Assembly (NCBI RefSeq): GCF_010389155.1
Contig: NC_057762.1
Span: 37,446,055-37,510,054, forward strand
Direction of reading: 5' to 3'
DNA: 64,000 nucleotides
DNA from: Erigeron canadensis
Lineage: Eukaryota > Streptophyta > Magnoliopsida > Asterales > Asteraceae
Positions 49,027 to 64,000 of this stretch are shown here, one piece after another. How positions within the stretch are numbered: the stretch's first letter is position 1; each line of letters opens with the position of its first letter. Under the pieces are notes generated by a model that was not told where the DNA came from, searched no databases, and was given only the letters and a program-made list of their open reading frames with translations. Made by a program: the position numbers and the translations under genes.

Positions 49027-50178
49027 TAGTGATAATGTCTTTTAAAGTGGTCCAAACTAGTATGGTAAACATTTACTAAAGAAGAAAGGATTTTAAAAGA
49101 AAAAAATTAAAATTGTCATAAGAATATTTCGTTTAGACAGTTTAAGTCAAAGTTTCCATAAGATGGACGACAACACACATCCTATGTTTTTTTTTTAGTA
49201 TATATCAGGAATCATCATTTTTTAAATCAGCAATCCACATTCTTTGGTAAATAATTGTGCCTTTGACAACATGAGATGGCATGATGCAACTATATTCAGA
49301 TTTTCACCTTTTGTATAACTTGTAACAAGTTACAATCGATTCCTTCTAATATTTATTTGCCTTTTTGCTATATCATGGATTTAAAGATTGAAATAAAGCA
49401 AGAAACCTTTCTCTTTTTAGCCCATCATTTGAAATTATGAATTATCCTTGTGTTTTGTACATGCTAGAGTCACAAACCTACATCTTAGAGTAATTAGGTG
49501 TCAATTCCACACCATGGAGATCTTCATCAAATAATTCATAACATCTATACATGGTACAAAGTTTTCAACACATCGAAGACACCCAGGGACCAGAATATAT
49601 AGTGAAAGGCACATTTTCACAACAAATAACAATATTAAAGCTTTTTAACGACAAAACTAACAATATTTTGGTTAGGAGTGTCGGTCATTAGTCGATCTTA
49701 GTTTTTGATTCAAGACCAACTATAACCATCCAATCTCTAAGCATGCAGCGCAAGTGCGCAACCTATTAATAACTTGAACCACTTACAAAAGAGGGCTTTT
49801 AGCATGGCGGAAAGTAAACTAAGAGGTTAGGAATTCAAGTCTTGTTTAGGGCAAGTGTTAATATGAACAAAAAAATAAAGGAACTTGAACCAGTAAAATA
49901 AAGAATCAATTTCAAAGTATGCTTTCATCTGTAAATATGCATATATGTAATATTGTAATGTAATTGTCATGGGAGAGAACAAATAGTCTTGGAAAACATG
50001 ATTCTCATGCTAAACATCTCGCGAGTTGGATCTATACCAAATAAATATCCTAATTGCCTCTTATCGAAAGTATCAGATCTTGGGCTTTCAACAAATTCAA
50101 ATTAAAACATAACCCTTATTACAACAGCACCAACGTGGTGAAGAAAACTATGGTACAAAAGCTTTGTCCTTTGTCATT

Positions 50179-55056
<4,878 letters not shown>

Positions 55057-55062
55057 ATTTAC

Positions 55063-55560
55063 CTGCACAACAACACACTTGACACATTCAATTCAAAACA
55101 AATTAAATACAATAAATACAAGTTATGAATAATAATTAAAAAAAAATGCATTGACTGAGATAAAAACAAGGTTTTAAAACAAAACATGTTACACTTTGCA
55201 AATACACTGACCATTATATAATCAAATAAAAAAACTACGATCTAACATTATATATAAATATAGATATAGTTATATAGAGACATGAACTAGTTAAGAACAC
55301 TGATCAGATTTCAAACATCAATAGTTTGACCTCAAAATTACATACTAAGATATCAATTATATAATATTCATAATATATATATATATATGTGCGAGAATTC
55401 TATTCATATATAAAACAATTACATAGATCTATCTAAGTATATGATGATAAATAAGAATTTAATTAAGAGAAAATGAAATGTTTGTTAGTTAGATTCACCT
55501 TGTTGTTTGCGATTTTTCAGATCAAAAAATTGATGATATTTTGTGACAGGGAGAGAGGAA
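55063..55560 (-). promoter_or_regulatory. 5'-UTR intron and leader exon of VHA-B
   Basis: Six bases upstream of the ATG a reverse-strand acceptor (TTGTTGTGCAG, then GTAAATATGG) is present. A donor AACAACAAG then GTGAATC lies at about 55498. A non-coding leader exon of about 50-70 bases near 55500-55560, followed by a 430-bp 5'-UTR intron, is inferred. Leader introns often raise expression of housekeeping genes. Confidence 0.55.
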
Positions 55561-56750
55561 CACGACAGTAAACAACCTACAATGATATATATAAGTTATC
55601 AAGTTTCCGTCTGTTTTCGTTTTTTTTTGGCCGTGTTCACGTGGTTATTATTAATGATAAATCATAATCATATAAAGATGGGAGGTGATCCTATATATTA
55701 TTGTGGTAAATTTGTTTTTTTGATATTGTATCTCATCTAAATGTTTGAAAAAAATATAATATTACCATTATGTATTTTTGAAAGTTAACCACAACTTTGG
55801 AAATCAAAAACCGTAATTGAATTGTTCTACATTAATTCTTTTGGTTTTGGATCAAACAATTCGGTATGATTTTTCGGTTGTCTTTTTTTACACTTATATA
55901 CTACTACTAGTTATGTACGGTAGCTAAATTATAATAAACAGTAATGATAAATATAATAGTATATGTATATTTAGCGTTTTGGATTACTTAAAATTTTTAA
56001 AATCACATTAAAATCAGAACTTGTAACCATTCTGGATGACAAATAACTTTTGTAATTTCGGATCGTAAACTCAAAATTTGAAAGTCTTCATGTTAATAAC
56101 TTATTATAAGTAATATAAGTAATATGACTTGAAGAATTGAGAAGAAAAAAAAAGAAACAATTTATTATAATATCTTTTATATTAATAAGTCTAGAGTTAA
56201 AGTTTAATTCTAACTCTAATAAGGAAATTGAATTTATATATAACTAAAAAAAACTAATTTAATAAAAAATTAAATTAAAAAAATACGTGTCGTTTTAAGA
56301 ATATGTCTATCATATTTTAGTTTATTAATAGATGTATTGAGTGAGTATATTTCTAGTTGCATTTAATATCAACAATTTATTTGTTTTATCAAACCAATAG
56401 TATTTCTTATGTTATAAATAATTTATCATCTAAAAATTAATATAATAATCAACCTTAATTTTTATCAGTAACTTGTTTATTTTCAATGTCAATGTCAATA
56501 TTATTATATTTTTTAATTATCCCAAACATCATCATGTTAAGTTTATTATATTAGGTTGTTTTGGCTTGATAATTTTTATAATTTTATAAAACTAACAATT
56601 TTAATCTGTGCTTTATGTCTACGTTAAGACTAGTTTGAGACTAGTCCTCCATAGAACACCATGCGATTGGACTTGTTTTTGTGACTCATCTCCTATGGAC
56701 AGTTGCTTAAGTCTTTTTTCTTTTAAATTTTGTGAATATATAATTAAATA
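55561..56750. other. Intergenic region between divergent VHA-B and the aspartyl protease gene
   Basis: Promoter-side DNA of both genes, strongly AT-rich, with no gene seen. It ends at the target duplication of the hAT-like MITE. Confidence 0.4.
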
Positions 56751-56939
56751 AGGGGATGGGAATATAAGGCTGTCGGATATCTAAGCTTAGTTGTGGAATA
56801 CTCACATATTGTTTTTTTAATCCATAAAAATCATGGGGGCCCATGCATTTATTCATTAAACATGAAATAATAAAATATTAGTATGTGAGGGTTTCACACC
56901 TAAGCTTAGGTGCCGGACAGCCTTATATTCCCTTTTCCC
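56751..56939. mobile_element. hAT-like MITE, 189 bp
   Basis: Terminal inverted repeats of about 50 bp: the left starts AGGGGATGGGAATATAAGG and the right, in reverse, GGGAAAAGGGAATATAAGG. Both continue CTGTC.G, CTAAGCTTAG.TGTG and CTCACATA. An identical 8-bp direct repeat ATTAAATA flanks it at 56743-56750 and 56940-56947, the target duplication size of hAT elements. Confidence 0.82.
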
Positions 56940-57015
56940 ATTAAATAAAAGATAGATCCAAGACTAATTATTGGTATAAATTTGGTTTTAGAAGTATTAG
57001 TTTTTGAATGATTTT

Positions 57016-57242
57016 GGGTTGGATCAGTGGTTGGAGCTCATGCCTCTAGAAACAGAGGTCATGGGTTCGATCCTCATGCCCAGTAAGGCTGAAGGTCTTT
57101 TTCTACCTATGGTAGAACTTGGAAGCAGCCTCTCTACCTTTGGTAGGGGTAAGGCTGTCTACATATCAACCTTCCCCATACACCGTCGGTATTAGGACCC
57201 AAAACCCGTGGAAGACGACGTTGAGAGTTATTTACTTTACTT
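57016..57242 (+). mobile_element. Full-length tRNA-derived SINE (Au-like)
   Basis: It begins GGGTTGGATCAGTGGTTGGA, containing an A box, and has GGGTTCGATCC as a near-perfect B box. The body has GGTAGAACTTGGAAGCAGCC, GGTAGGGGTAAGGCTG, CCCCATACACCGTCGG and CAAAACCCGTGGAAG, and it ends in TTTACTTTACTT. It is flanked by a 19-bp direct repeat TTAGTTTTTGAATGATTTT at 56997-57015 and 57243-57261. This is a complete insertion, 340 bp before the aspartyl protease ATG. The truncated copy in TAB2 intron 2 belongs to the same family. Confidence 0.92.
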
Positions 57243-57402
57243 TTAGTTTTTGAATGATTTTTTTATTAATGTGATGTTAATTAGGATTAGTTTTGCCGAG
57301 TCCTGAATTCAGCTTCTAAAAATAGAGATATAAACAACTTGGGAACGAATTATCACGAAAGAAGAGTCACAATATATATGTTGTTTATTAGATAGATTGT
57401 TG

Positions 57403-57427
57403 TTGATGATGATGATGATGATGATGT
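57403..57427. repeat. (GAT)n microsatellite upstream of the protease
   Basis: GATGATGATGATGATGATGATG, about eight trinucleotide units, lies 155 bp before the ATG. Confidence 0.9.
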
Positions 57428-57581
57428 AATAACCGCGTGAGGCATTTCCAAGACACATAAAAAGCAAGTCCAAGTCTCTTGTCTGCTCCCTCTTTCTCTC
57501 TGAGTCAACAGAAAACCCCCATCATTTCATTCCAACTCTGTATCTAAAAATAATTGATTGATTGAGAGCACTCACTGAAAT

Positions 57582-60500
57582 ATGCATTCAGAAATGAAGT
57601 TGATGATAATAATAATATCTGTGTTAGCGGCGGTGGCATTAATTCAAGGATGTTACTCTGCTGCAAATCGCCACTCCAAATCCCCAACCTCTTCCGTCGT
57701 CTTTCCGGTCACCGGAAATGTTTATCCCAGGGGGTCCGTACCTTCCTACCTACCTACTTATATATACATACACACACACACACACACACACAGTTATAGT
57801 CACTCCCTCCCTCCTTACATTTTGTTACTCTACCTTTTCCTATTTTAATTAATTAATTAATTCTACAGATTCTGATTATATATAGTTTCAATATATATAT
57901 ATAATATATATATACACACACATACTCCCTCCCTCCCTCCTTACATTTTGTTACACTACCTTTTTTTCTATTTTATTCAATTTTAATTAATTAATTAATT
58001 CTACAGATTCTGATTATATATAGTTTCAATATGATGTTACTTTTAGCTGCCTCTGTGTGTGTCGATATGTACAGCTTAAGTACGATATACATGTCGAATA
58101 TATATATATGGTGATGATCCGTACGCCAACTTTTTTTAGCCGTACACTGCCATACTTGGTATTGTCGGGAACCACATTTGGTAGTGTACGGCTGAAAAAA
58201 TATGGTGTATGGATCACCTCTATATAGGAGGGATGAGGAAAGTGGCTTCCAGAAGCCGACACATCAGTTGTTTTTGAAAAAAATAAATGGAATCGGATTC
58301 TATATGTATAGAATCAATATTCATATGCACACTTGTATCTTAAGAGGATGTGCCACGTGTATTTTCAAGATCATGTTTTAGTTATATTGGTAGATATGTA
58401 GGGTCGGTCAGTAAGGGATTGGATCCACGGGGAATTCAGATTTCAGCTTTTCAGTTTAGTATTCGTGTAGGCAAAATGATGCTCGATTGAATTGTATGTT
58501 ACTGGTTTATGGATTAATATGGAAAGACAGTTACAGGCCCAAGCAACTATCGTCATCTTCAGCTTAAATTATAGGTCCATAAAGAAGAAGAAAAGTAGAA
58601 TCCCTATGATTTTAATTATTCACGTCTCGAAAAGTGATCATGGAGTTCCATCTAGCTTAGCATTCAAATCGTCAGATTTAGTATAAATTTGGTTACCTGT
58701 TGGTTATGATAATCTAGCTGATTTCTAAACTTCATTTTGCGAAGAGGAACTCATGTCTGGATTCAAGTTGGTATATGTGCTTGTTCAGTTTTGCCCTACG
58801 CTTAACTTGTATCAGATAGTCTTTCCTTCCATTCTATACAACTGAAAAGATGAGAATTACAGAACATTCTATATGACTGTAAAGATGAGTATTACAGAAC
58901 ATGATACCTAGCATAAGTAACACTTGTCAAGCTTTGATCCCCTGACAATAAATTGAATTGAGTAATATTGAAATGTGTCACTTTTCGACATTTATAGTGT
59001 TATGATGTACTGTTACATCTTTGTAAACTGTATAAACTTTTCATATTGGTGGTACACAGGGACAAATAAGTCTTACTATTTGTGATTAAAGTGATGAAGA
59101 GAACTTGCATGTGCAGGTACTATCATGCGACAGTGAACATTGGAAATCCGCCAAAACCTTATTTCTTAGATATTGACACCGGCAGTGATCTCACTTGGCT
59201 TCAGTGTGATGTACCTTGTGTCAAATGTCTCCCGGTAATCCTTCTATCACTCTCACAAAAGTTTAATCATGCATACCAAGGTTGAGCCAAAAAAAAAAAA
59301 AAAGAAGAAGAGAAAAGAATAGGAGGGGGTAGTGGGTGGAGTTGATAGCGGTACTCGTCTTCATTACCCAACCTTGTTATTTCATTTGTTTAATCTTGAT
59401 GATATTTAGAGTCGAACAACTTAATGATCCTGTGGGCGTTGCCCTAATTGGCTAAACAGACAACTAAGCTGCATATATGTCTTTAACACTCAAGTGGTAT
59501 CTTCATATAGGTTTCAGTGCTGTGACTAGGATGTCAAATACGACTTTTTTTTGTGGAAGATGCTTAATGGCACACTTGAGCTGATATCACCTTGGTGAAA
59601 ACAAACTATCAAATCTAGTAGATTTTTGCATCATTTTGTAGGTGATTGTTGCATTATCTTGTAGGTGATCATGTCAGCGCATAGTGTCTTGTGTTACCAA
59701 TAGTGAGTTTTCGTGCTGTTCCATCAACTCGTTCACTCTCATGAGTCTTTTCCATGTATCCTTAGTGAGCTTGCTTAGTATCTTGATACTACTGATTGGA
59801 TTAACGAAGATTAGTTTTTTTTTTCCTTTCGTGAGGTATATGCACTTTAGATATCAGGATGTAACAATAATCAATTTCATTGAAACTAATTCTAAATTTG
59901 CACTCGGTGCACATTGCACATCTGCAAGCTCTTTCAAAAATCTATGTCTTAGCATGAGAGGGGTTGGTCTTTGAACATTGTGTTGAAATAGGATGGACCC
60001 CTCTATATTTGAAGGAGAATGGAAGATTAGCACTGATGTGCAAGTTGGAAAAAGTAGAAATGCAACATTCATATGGGTTGTGTATGTAACATAATAGACC
60101 TTAACTGTTACTTGACCTACTAACCCTTTTATAGAATTTGTTGTTTGTTGGTTTGCCCAACTTTAAGAAACTATGATTTCTAATTGTGGCTTTCCTATAT
60201 ATGTAAGACCAGATATTTTTAATTAAACAGGATTTTCATTGAAAATATGCTTTGTCTTTTTGTTGTAATGATAAGATCTTGTGTGAAACTGCGTTTGATT
60301 CCTGCGGGATTCTTTCATAATCTTGTTGCCCTATCGATAACCTACTTGAGGTGGAAAAGAGCAAAGGATAAGTCATACACATAATAAGCCTTGTAAACGA
60401 ATAAAAATGTATATACCAGTTATTATCCAGAGTAAACAGCAATCAAACAGTTGTTTTGATTTTGTAGGCACCTCACAAGCCTTATAAGCCTAACAAAGAC

Positions 60501-62586
60501 CTTGTGGCATGCATGGATCCACTGTGTGCATCTGTTCACTGGCCAGATAACTACGACTGTAAGTCTTCACAGGATCAGTGTGACTATGAAGTTCAGTATG
60601 CCGATCATGGTTCGTCTCTTGGTCTATTGGTTAAAGATTGGTTTCCCTTACAATACATCAATGGAAGTGTAGCCAAACCTCGTCTTGCATTTGGGTCAGC
60701 CTCTTTTAATTCCTTTTTTTTTGTTGCAAATGATTTAGAAAAAGAAAAAAAAAACAACTGTGATTTATCTGCATGACTTCTAACATTCTAGTTAACTACT
60801 CTCAGATGTGGTTACAATCAAGAAGTTCTAGCCTCTATGGACCCACCGTACACTGATGGGATTCTTGGTCTAGGGGTAGGCAAAGCAAGCATCTTACAAC
60901 AGCTACATGAACTTGGTGTCACAAAAAATGTAGTGGGCCATTGTCTTAGTGCACAAGGAGACGGATATTTGTTTTTTGGTGATGAACTTGTTCCTTCTGC
61001 AGGGGTGGTCTGGACACCCATGTCAACAACTGATATAGAGTGAGATATCTTTTTTAATAACTATGCATCTGATTTTTCTGTAGTTTTGCATAGAAAGGTA
61101 ACTTAGCGTGGTCTAATTCTGTTTTGGATAATCATGTTTATTTTCATCCTTGAAATCTGTTGGAAGTTTTATCTTTTGATTAAGAAAAACCCAGAAAATC
61201 AAAGTTTTCTACTTAAGATGATCCGCACAGTTCACCAAACAAAATTAATTATTAGGTGACCATTATCTGACCTTGTTTACTTTTTGTAGTCACATAAAAC
61301 CAGTAACTGATTGACAATGTTGAGCATTTCCATAATTAGGATGAGTGAAAATATATATGATTTAACCAAAACCATAATGAAACTAAATTTTGTTACCTTT
61401 TTATGCAATCAAAAACTTAAAATGAACATAATGGCTATGCTCTTTACAGAAAACACTACTCACTGGGAACTGCCGAGCTCTATGTTGGTGGAAAGAAAAG
61501 TGGGATAAAAGGCCTCCCCATAGTGTTTGATAGTGGAAGTACCTACACTTATTTGAATGCAGAAGCTTATAAAGCTCTACTTTCAATGGTAAGGGGGAGA
61601 ATCATTGTCCTGTATTTTTTGGTGATTGTATTATAGTCCAATTTTACCTTGTCATTGATGGGGTTAACATTCAACTTTAACTCTGCAGCTTATGAAAGAC
61701 TTAAAGGGAAAGCACATTGACATTGCAACTGATGATGAAAGCCTTCCTGTATGTTGGAAAGGATCAAAACCTTTCAAATCTATTCAAGATGTCAAAAACC
61801 TTTTTAAGCCAATAATGTTGAGCTTTGCAAACTCAAAGAATGCTCGGTTGCAGTTTGACCCTGAAGCATATCTTATTATCAGTGTAAGAACTATTCTTGT
61901 TATATTAACGAACCATTCTTTTTGTTGTCCAAAGTTTTAGTTTAACATATAAACAACTGTTGCAGAAACATGGAAATGTTTGTCTTGGGATCTTGAATGG
62001 CTCAGAAGTCGGCCTAGAAAGTGTTAATCTAATTGGAGGTAAAAAGCTTAAGAGATGAATTAGTCCAACAAAATATTCTTTTGTGTGTATGCATAATAAT
62101 GTGTTTTTTTTATCTGCAGACATTTCAATGCTAGACAAAATTATCCTCTATGACAATGAGAATCAACGAATAGGATGGGCTCCTGCAAACTGCAACAAGC
62201 TTCCGAGGTCTAAAGTCTTTATCTTATAACTAGAATCATACTGATCAGTTTCTACCAGCTTTGTATATTAAATTGTGTTTGTTATTTGTTGGTGAAATAT
62301 TGAAAGATGAAAATAATTGACTGAATTTTAATTTTTTTTTATTAGTGAAGGTCCTCAAAATATTCAAAATTTAAGATTTAAATCCAATTGCTTTACTATG
62401 TAGTATAGAACTATAAATATAGATTATAGATTCCATAAACTAGAAAAGATAAAAGGCTTTTTATGCAATAAGATCCTTTTCTTGCTTTTTGGCAGCGTAG
62501 GTGACAGAGATCCAGATTATGGAGGCCTTTGCAGGACCTATGGTTCAAGCATGGGCATTTTTCAGTCCCATTGTGCTGCATATTGA
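57582..62586 (+). CDS. Secreted pepsin-like aspartyl protease (Asp1/nucellin-like, A1 family)
   Basis: Nine exons (57582-57733, 59117-59234, 60468-60694, 60806-61039, 61450-61588, 61689-61883, 61966-62038, 62120-62207, 62496-62586) give 438 residues. Residues 1-28 form a signal peptide (MKLMIIIISVLAAVALIQGC). The mature enzyme has the first catalytic motif in YFLDIDTGSDLTWLQCDVPC (DTGS). It continues with CDYEVQYADHGSSLGLLVKD, RLAFGCGYNQ and GILGLGVGKASILQQL, and reaches the second catalytic motif in LPIVFDSGSTYTYL (DSGS). The many cysteines fit the nucellin-like subgroup. The C-terminal exon adds GDRDPDYGGLCRTYGSSMGI. Reading on past exon 8 would give a shorter end, RSKVFIL, a possible intron-retention isoform. 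Exon 1 may start at the ATG 57582 or 57597. The 1.4-kb first intron holds a MITE and a tandem duplication. Confidence 0.92.
57773..57793. repeat. (CA)n microsatellite in protease intron 1
   Basis: CACACACACACACACACACA follows a CCTACCTACC run just inside the first intron. Confidence 0.85.
57806..58032 (+). repeat. Tandem duplication (about 115 bp x 2) in protease intron 1
   Basis: TCCCTCCCTCCTTACATTTTGTTAC, TTTTAATTAATTAATTAATTC and TACAGATTCTGATTATATAT followed by AGTTTCAATAT occur twice in the same order, starting near 57804 and 57924. Confidence 0.85.
58110..58218. mobile_element. Fold-back MITE, 109 bp, in protease intron 1
   Basis: GGTGATGATCCGTACGCCAA ... AGCCGTACACTGCCATACTT on the left is the near-complement of the right half (AGTGTACGGCTGAAAAAATA ... 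TGGATCACC). This gives an almost full-length hairpin with a short loop around TATTGTCGGGAA. No target duplication could be fixed, so the superfamily is open. Confidence 0.75.
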
Positions 62587-62861
62587 CCTGTTAACTAGCT
62601 AAGAAGATTGATAAATAAAAAGCTTCCACACTCTGATGGAAGACACAATTATTATATATTGCTAGTAAATACATAAGTTGTTACAAGATGTAACTTTTAG
62701 TAGTAACAGATGTACATTCTGGGACATGAAAATTTTGAGGAAAACCAAGACTATTTCAAAGGTTTCTGCGGCTAGCTAAAAATTTCCTGCCTTGTAGCTT
62801 TTGACCTTTTGTTTCCTTCGACATAACAGATGCTTCAGTTGGACAACTGCACATGGCATCG
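62587..62861. terminator. Short tail-to-tail region between protease and kinesin genes
   Basis: Only 275 bases separate the two stop codons, so 3' UTRs of the convergent genes probably overlap or abut. AATAAA at about 62614 could serve the protease transcript. Confidence 0.4.
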
Positions 62862-64000
62862 TCATCTGTACAATGCCTGCTTAATCAACAGACAACATCA
62901 TTAAATTACTAAATAGCATGAAATTTTCAATCATGATCTATTTCTCAATGAGCTTTAAAAAGCACTAGATCAAAATTCGGGGAGTATCTTTGTTCTATTA
63001 GCCACATTACCTTTGTATGACAGATCTTGGTTATTGCCTCCACATGTAGGTTTTGGAGTTCCTCCAACGAAGCAATGTCCAAACCAGCAATATCATCACC
63101 CTGACATGGAGGAAATTGAGTGTTAGTACAAAAAGATGGATAAGTTGATGAATCGGTTTCATACGAACAGTAAATAATTGACTTTTTTAAACAGAATAAA
63201 TAGACTTGACCAATATAAAATCAGCATAAAAGATTAGCATACACCAATAGACATTAAGCAAAATCCTAAGCAACTCAAATACTTTATATCCCAGGCACTC
63301 TATATTAACCATAGACGAGACTGAGAAACACAAACATATGTTGAATACTTTCACAGTTTCACCATATAACTAACAAATAGGTTTATCAGATACTACAAGA
63401 AAATTGCATGGTCTTACTTCAAGTAACTAATTGCATATGTTGCCAGTGATTTCTATGTATCATATCCCTAAGATGAGAATTCAAAATGTGCGTATCAGAA
63501 AGGAAAAGGAGTACCTTTAATCGTGAAATATAACTGTCCAGTTCCTTGTACCTTTCTTTTTCTTTACGATACAATAGTCTTAATTCATTAAGTGAACTTG
63601 TCTCATCCGGGACTGAAACCACATCATCCTCAAAAACCTCATTGCTTCGGACATTTGCCGAAAAATCGTCGACTCCTGTTTGCAAAATTCTAGAATTAAT
63701 TTCAGAAGTAGCAGAGTTCTTAAGCTTTGCAACAAGGGCCCACGTGTTTGCCAGCTCAGCTTCCAAATCCTCCTCACGTCGTTTAGCTATATCTAGTCGT
63801 TTCCTTAGCTCACCTTCTAGCTTATCTCTCTCTGAGAGTGCACTAACCAATGAAGCTTCTCTCTGGTGTCTTGCTTTAAGCTCTTTCTGCAACTCCTCTG
63901 TAAGAATACCATCTTCTGGTTTTTTAAAATGTACGTCTGGACGACTACCAATATCATAATTTTTTTGATATAAGTTGGAGTAGCAAGCCTCTTTGGTAGC
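62862..64000 (-). CDS. C-terminal part of a kinesin, probably KIN-7 family
   Basis: Three exons are visible on the reverse strand: 63515-64000 (continuing beyond the window), 63011-63100 and 62862-62876, giving about 196 residues. The long exon encodes heptad-like coiled coil (LQKELKARHQREASLVSALSERDKLE and LRKRLDIAKRREEDLEAELANTWALVAKLKN). It is followed by LLYRKEKERYKELDSYISRLK. The next exon, GDDIAGLDIASLEELQNLHVEAITKICHTK, resembles the C-terminal segment of plant KIN-7 kinesins (...LEEL..LHVEAL.RICH.K). The last exon adds only ALYR. The motor domain is outside the window, so identity rests on the tail and is not certain; another coiled-coil protein remains possible. Confidence 0.65.

Larger units (their letters stand above)
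43662..50178. other. 6.5-kb gene-free, repeat-rich, AT-rich stretch
   Basis: No gene is supported on either strand; all open frames are short and AT-biased. Separate repeats within it are listed: a 17-G run (44941-44957), Helitron-like ends (45301 and 48661-49026), a 57-bp tandem pair (47143-47240), a 237-bp tandem pair (47567-48028) and a direct-repeat pair (48249/48353). A weak tRNA-like motif (GGTTAGGAATTCAAGTC near 49826) may be another SINE remnant. DNA upstream of the DUF630/632 start includes AAGAAGAAGAAGATGATGAT near 44102. Confidence 0.5.

Noticed and set aside
63546..63959. 137-codon Ser-rich plus-strand frame
   Set aside because: Antisense shadow of the kinesin coiled-coil exon; Ser runs mirror Glu/Arg-rich codons.

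Overview
The window is nuclear DNA of a flowering plant, almost certainly a eudicot. The genes are intron-rich, with GT-AG introns and an AT-rich background. The gene content is plant-specific: a PPR protein, the chloroplast translation factor TAB2, an RMR vacuolar sorting receptor, a DUF630/DUF632 protein and a KIN-7-type kinesin tail. Intergenic DNA is dense in small non-autonomous transposons. Some repeats (a TGTCACACC-type LTR, Helitrons ending ACGGGTAC, an A-rich minisatellite) look like those of Asteraceae, but that placement is a guess.

Layout. 1-673 (-): 5' part of a PPR gene, cut by the window edge. 3252-3911 (+): TAF9. 4.7-7.4 kb: an LTR-type repeat. 8245-9292 (+): a decayed RPN10 (proteasome ubiquitin receptor) pseudogene, followed by a deleted second copy and a 32-G run. 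10086-10391: an unidentified exon-like ORF. 12721-14256: a MULE with about 180-bp inverted termini and a perfect 9-bp target duplication. 14456-17756 (+): TAB2. 18909-22666 (+): organellar deoxynucleoside kinase. 24224-27239 (-): VTT/TMEM41-family membrane protein. 27.8-32 kb: Helitron-like copies, a Stowaway MITE and an A-rich minisatellite. 32784-36214 (+): RMR receptor with PA, TM and RING-H2 parts. 37925-38991 (+): small basic-tailed membrane protein of unknown function. 39820-43661 (-): DUF630/DUF632 protein. 43.7-50.2 kb: gene-free repeat-rich DNA. 50179-55056 (-): V-ATPase subunit B, 14 coding exons. 56751-57242: a hAT-like MITE and a full-length SINE side by side. 57582-62586 (+): secreted aspartyl protease. 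62862-64000 (-): C-terminal part of a KIN-7-like kinesin.

The genes are ordinary housekeeping or organelle/endomembrane genes and form no operon-like unit. Several act in the endomembrane system (VTT protein, RMR receptor, V-ATPase B, aspartyl protease), but nothing in the sequence shows they work together. From memory, the nearest Arabidopsis homologues of the kinase, the VTT protein and the RMR receptor lie close together on chromosome 1, so this block may be old conserved synteny. I found no CRISPR array, no complete autonomous transposon, no tRNA or rRNA gene, and no convincing new biological system. The best discoveries are the precisely delimited transposon insertions and the decaying RPN10 tandem duplicate. 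All exon borders were worked out by hand from splice motifs, phase and protein similarity; each multi-exon CDS sums to a multiple of three.
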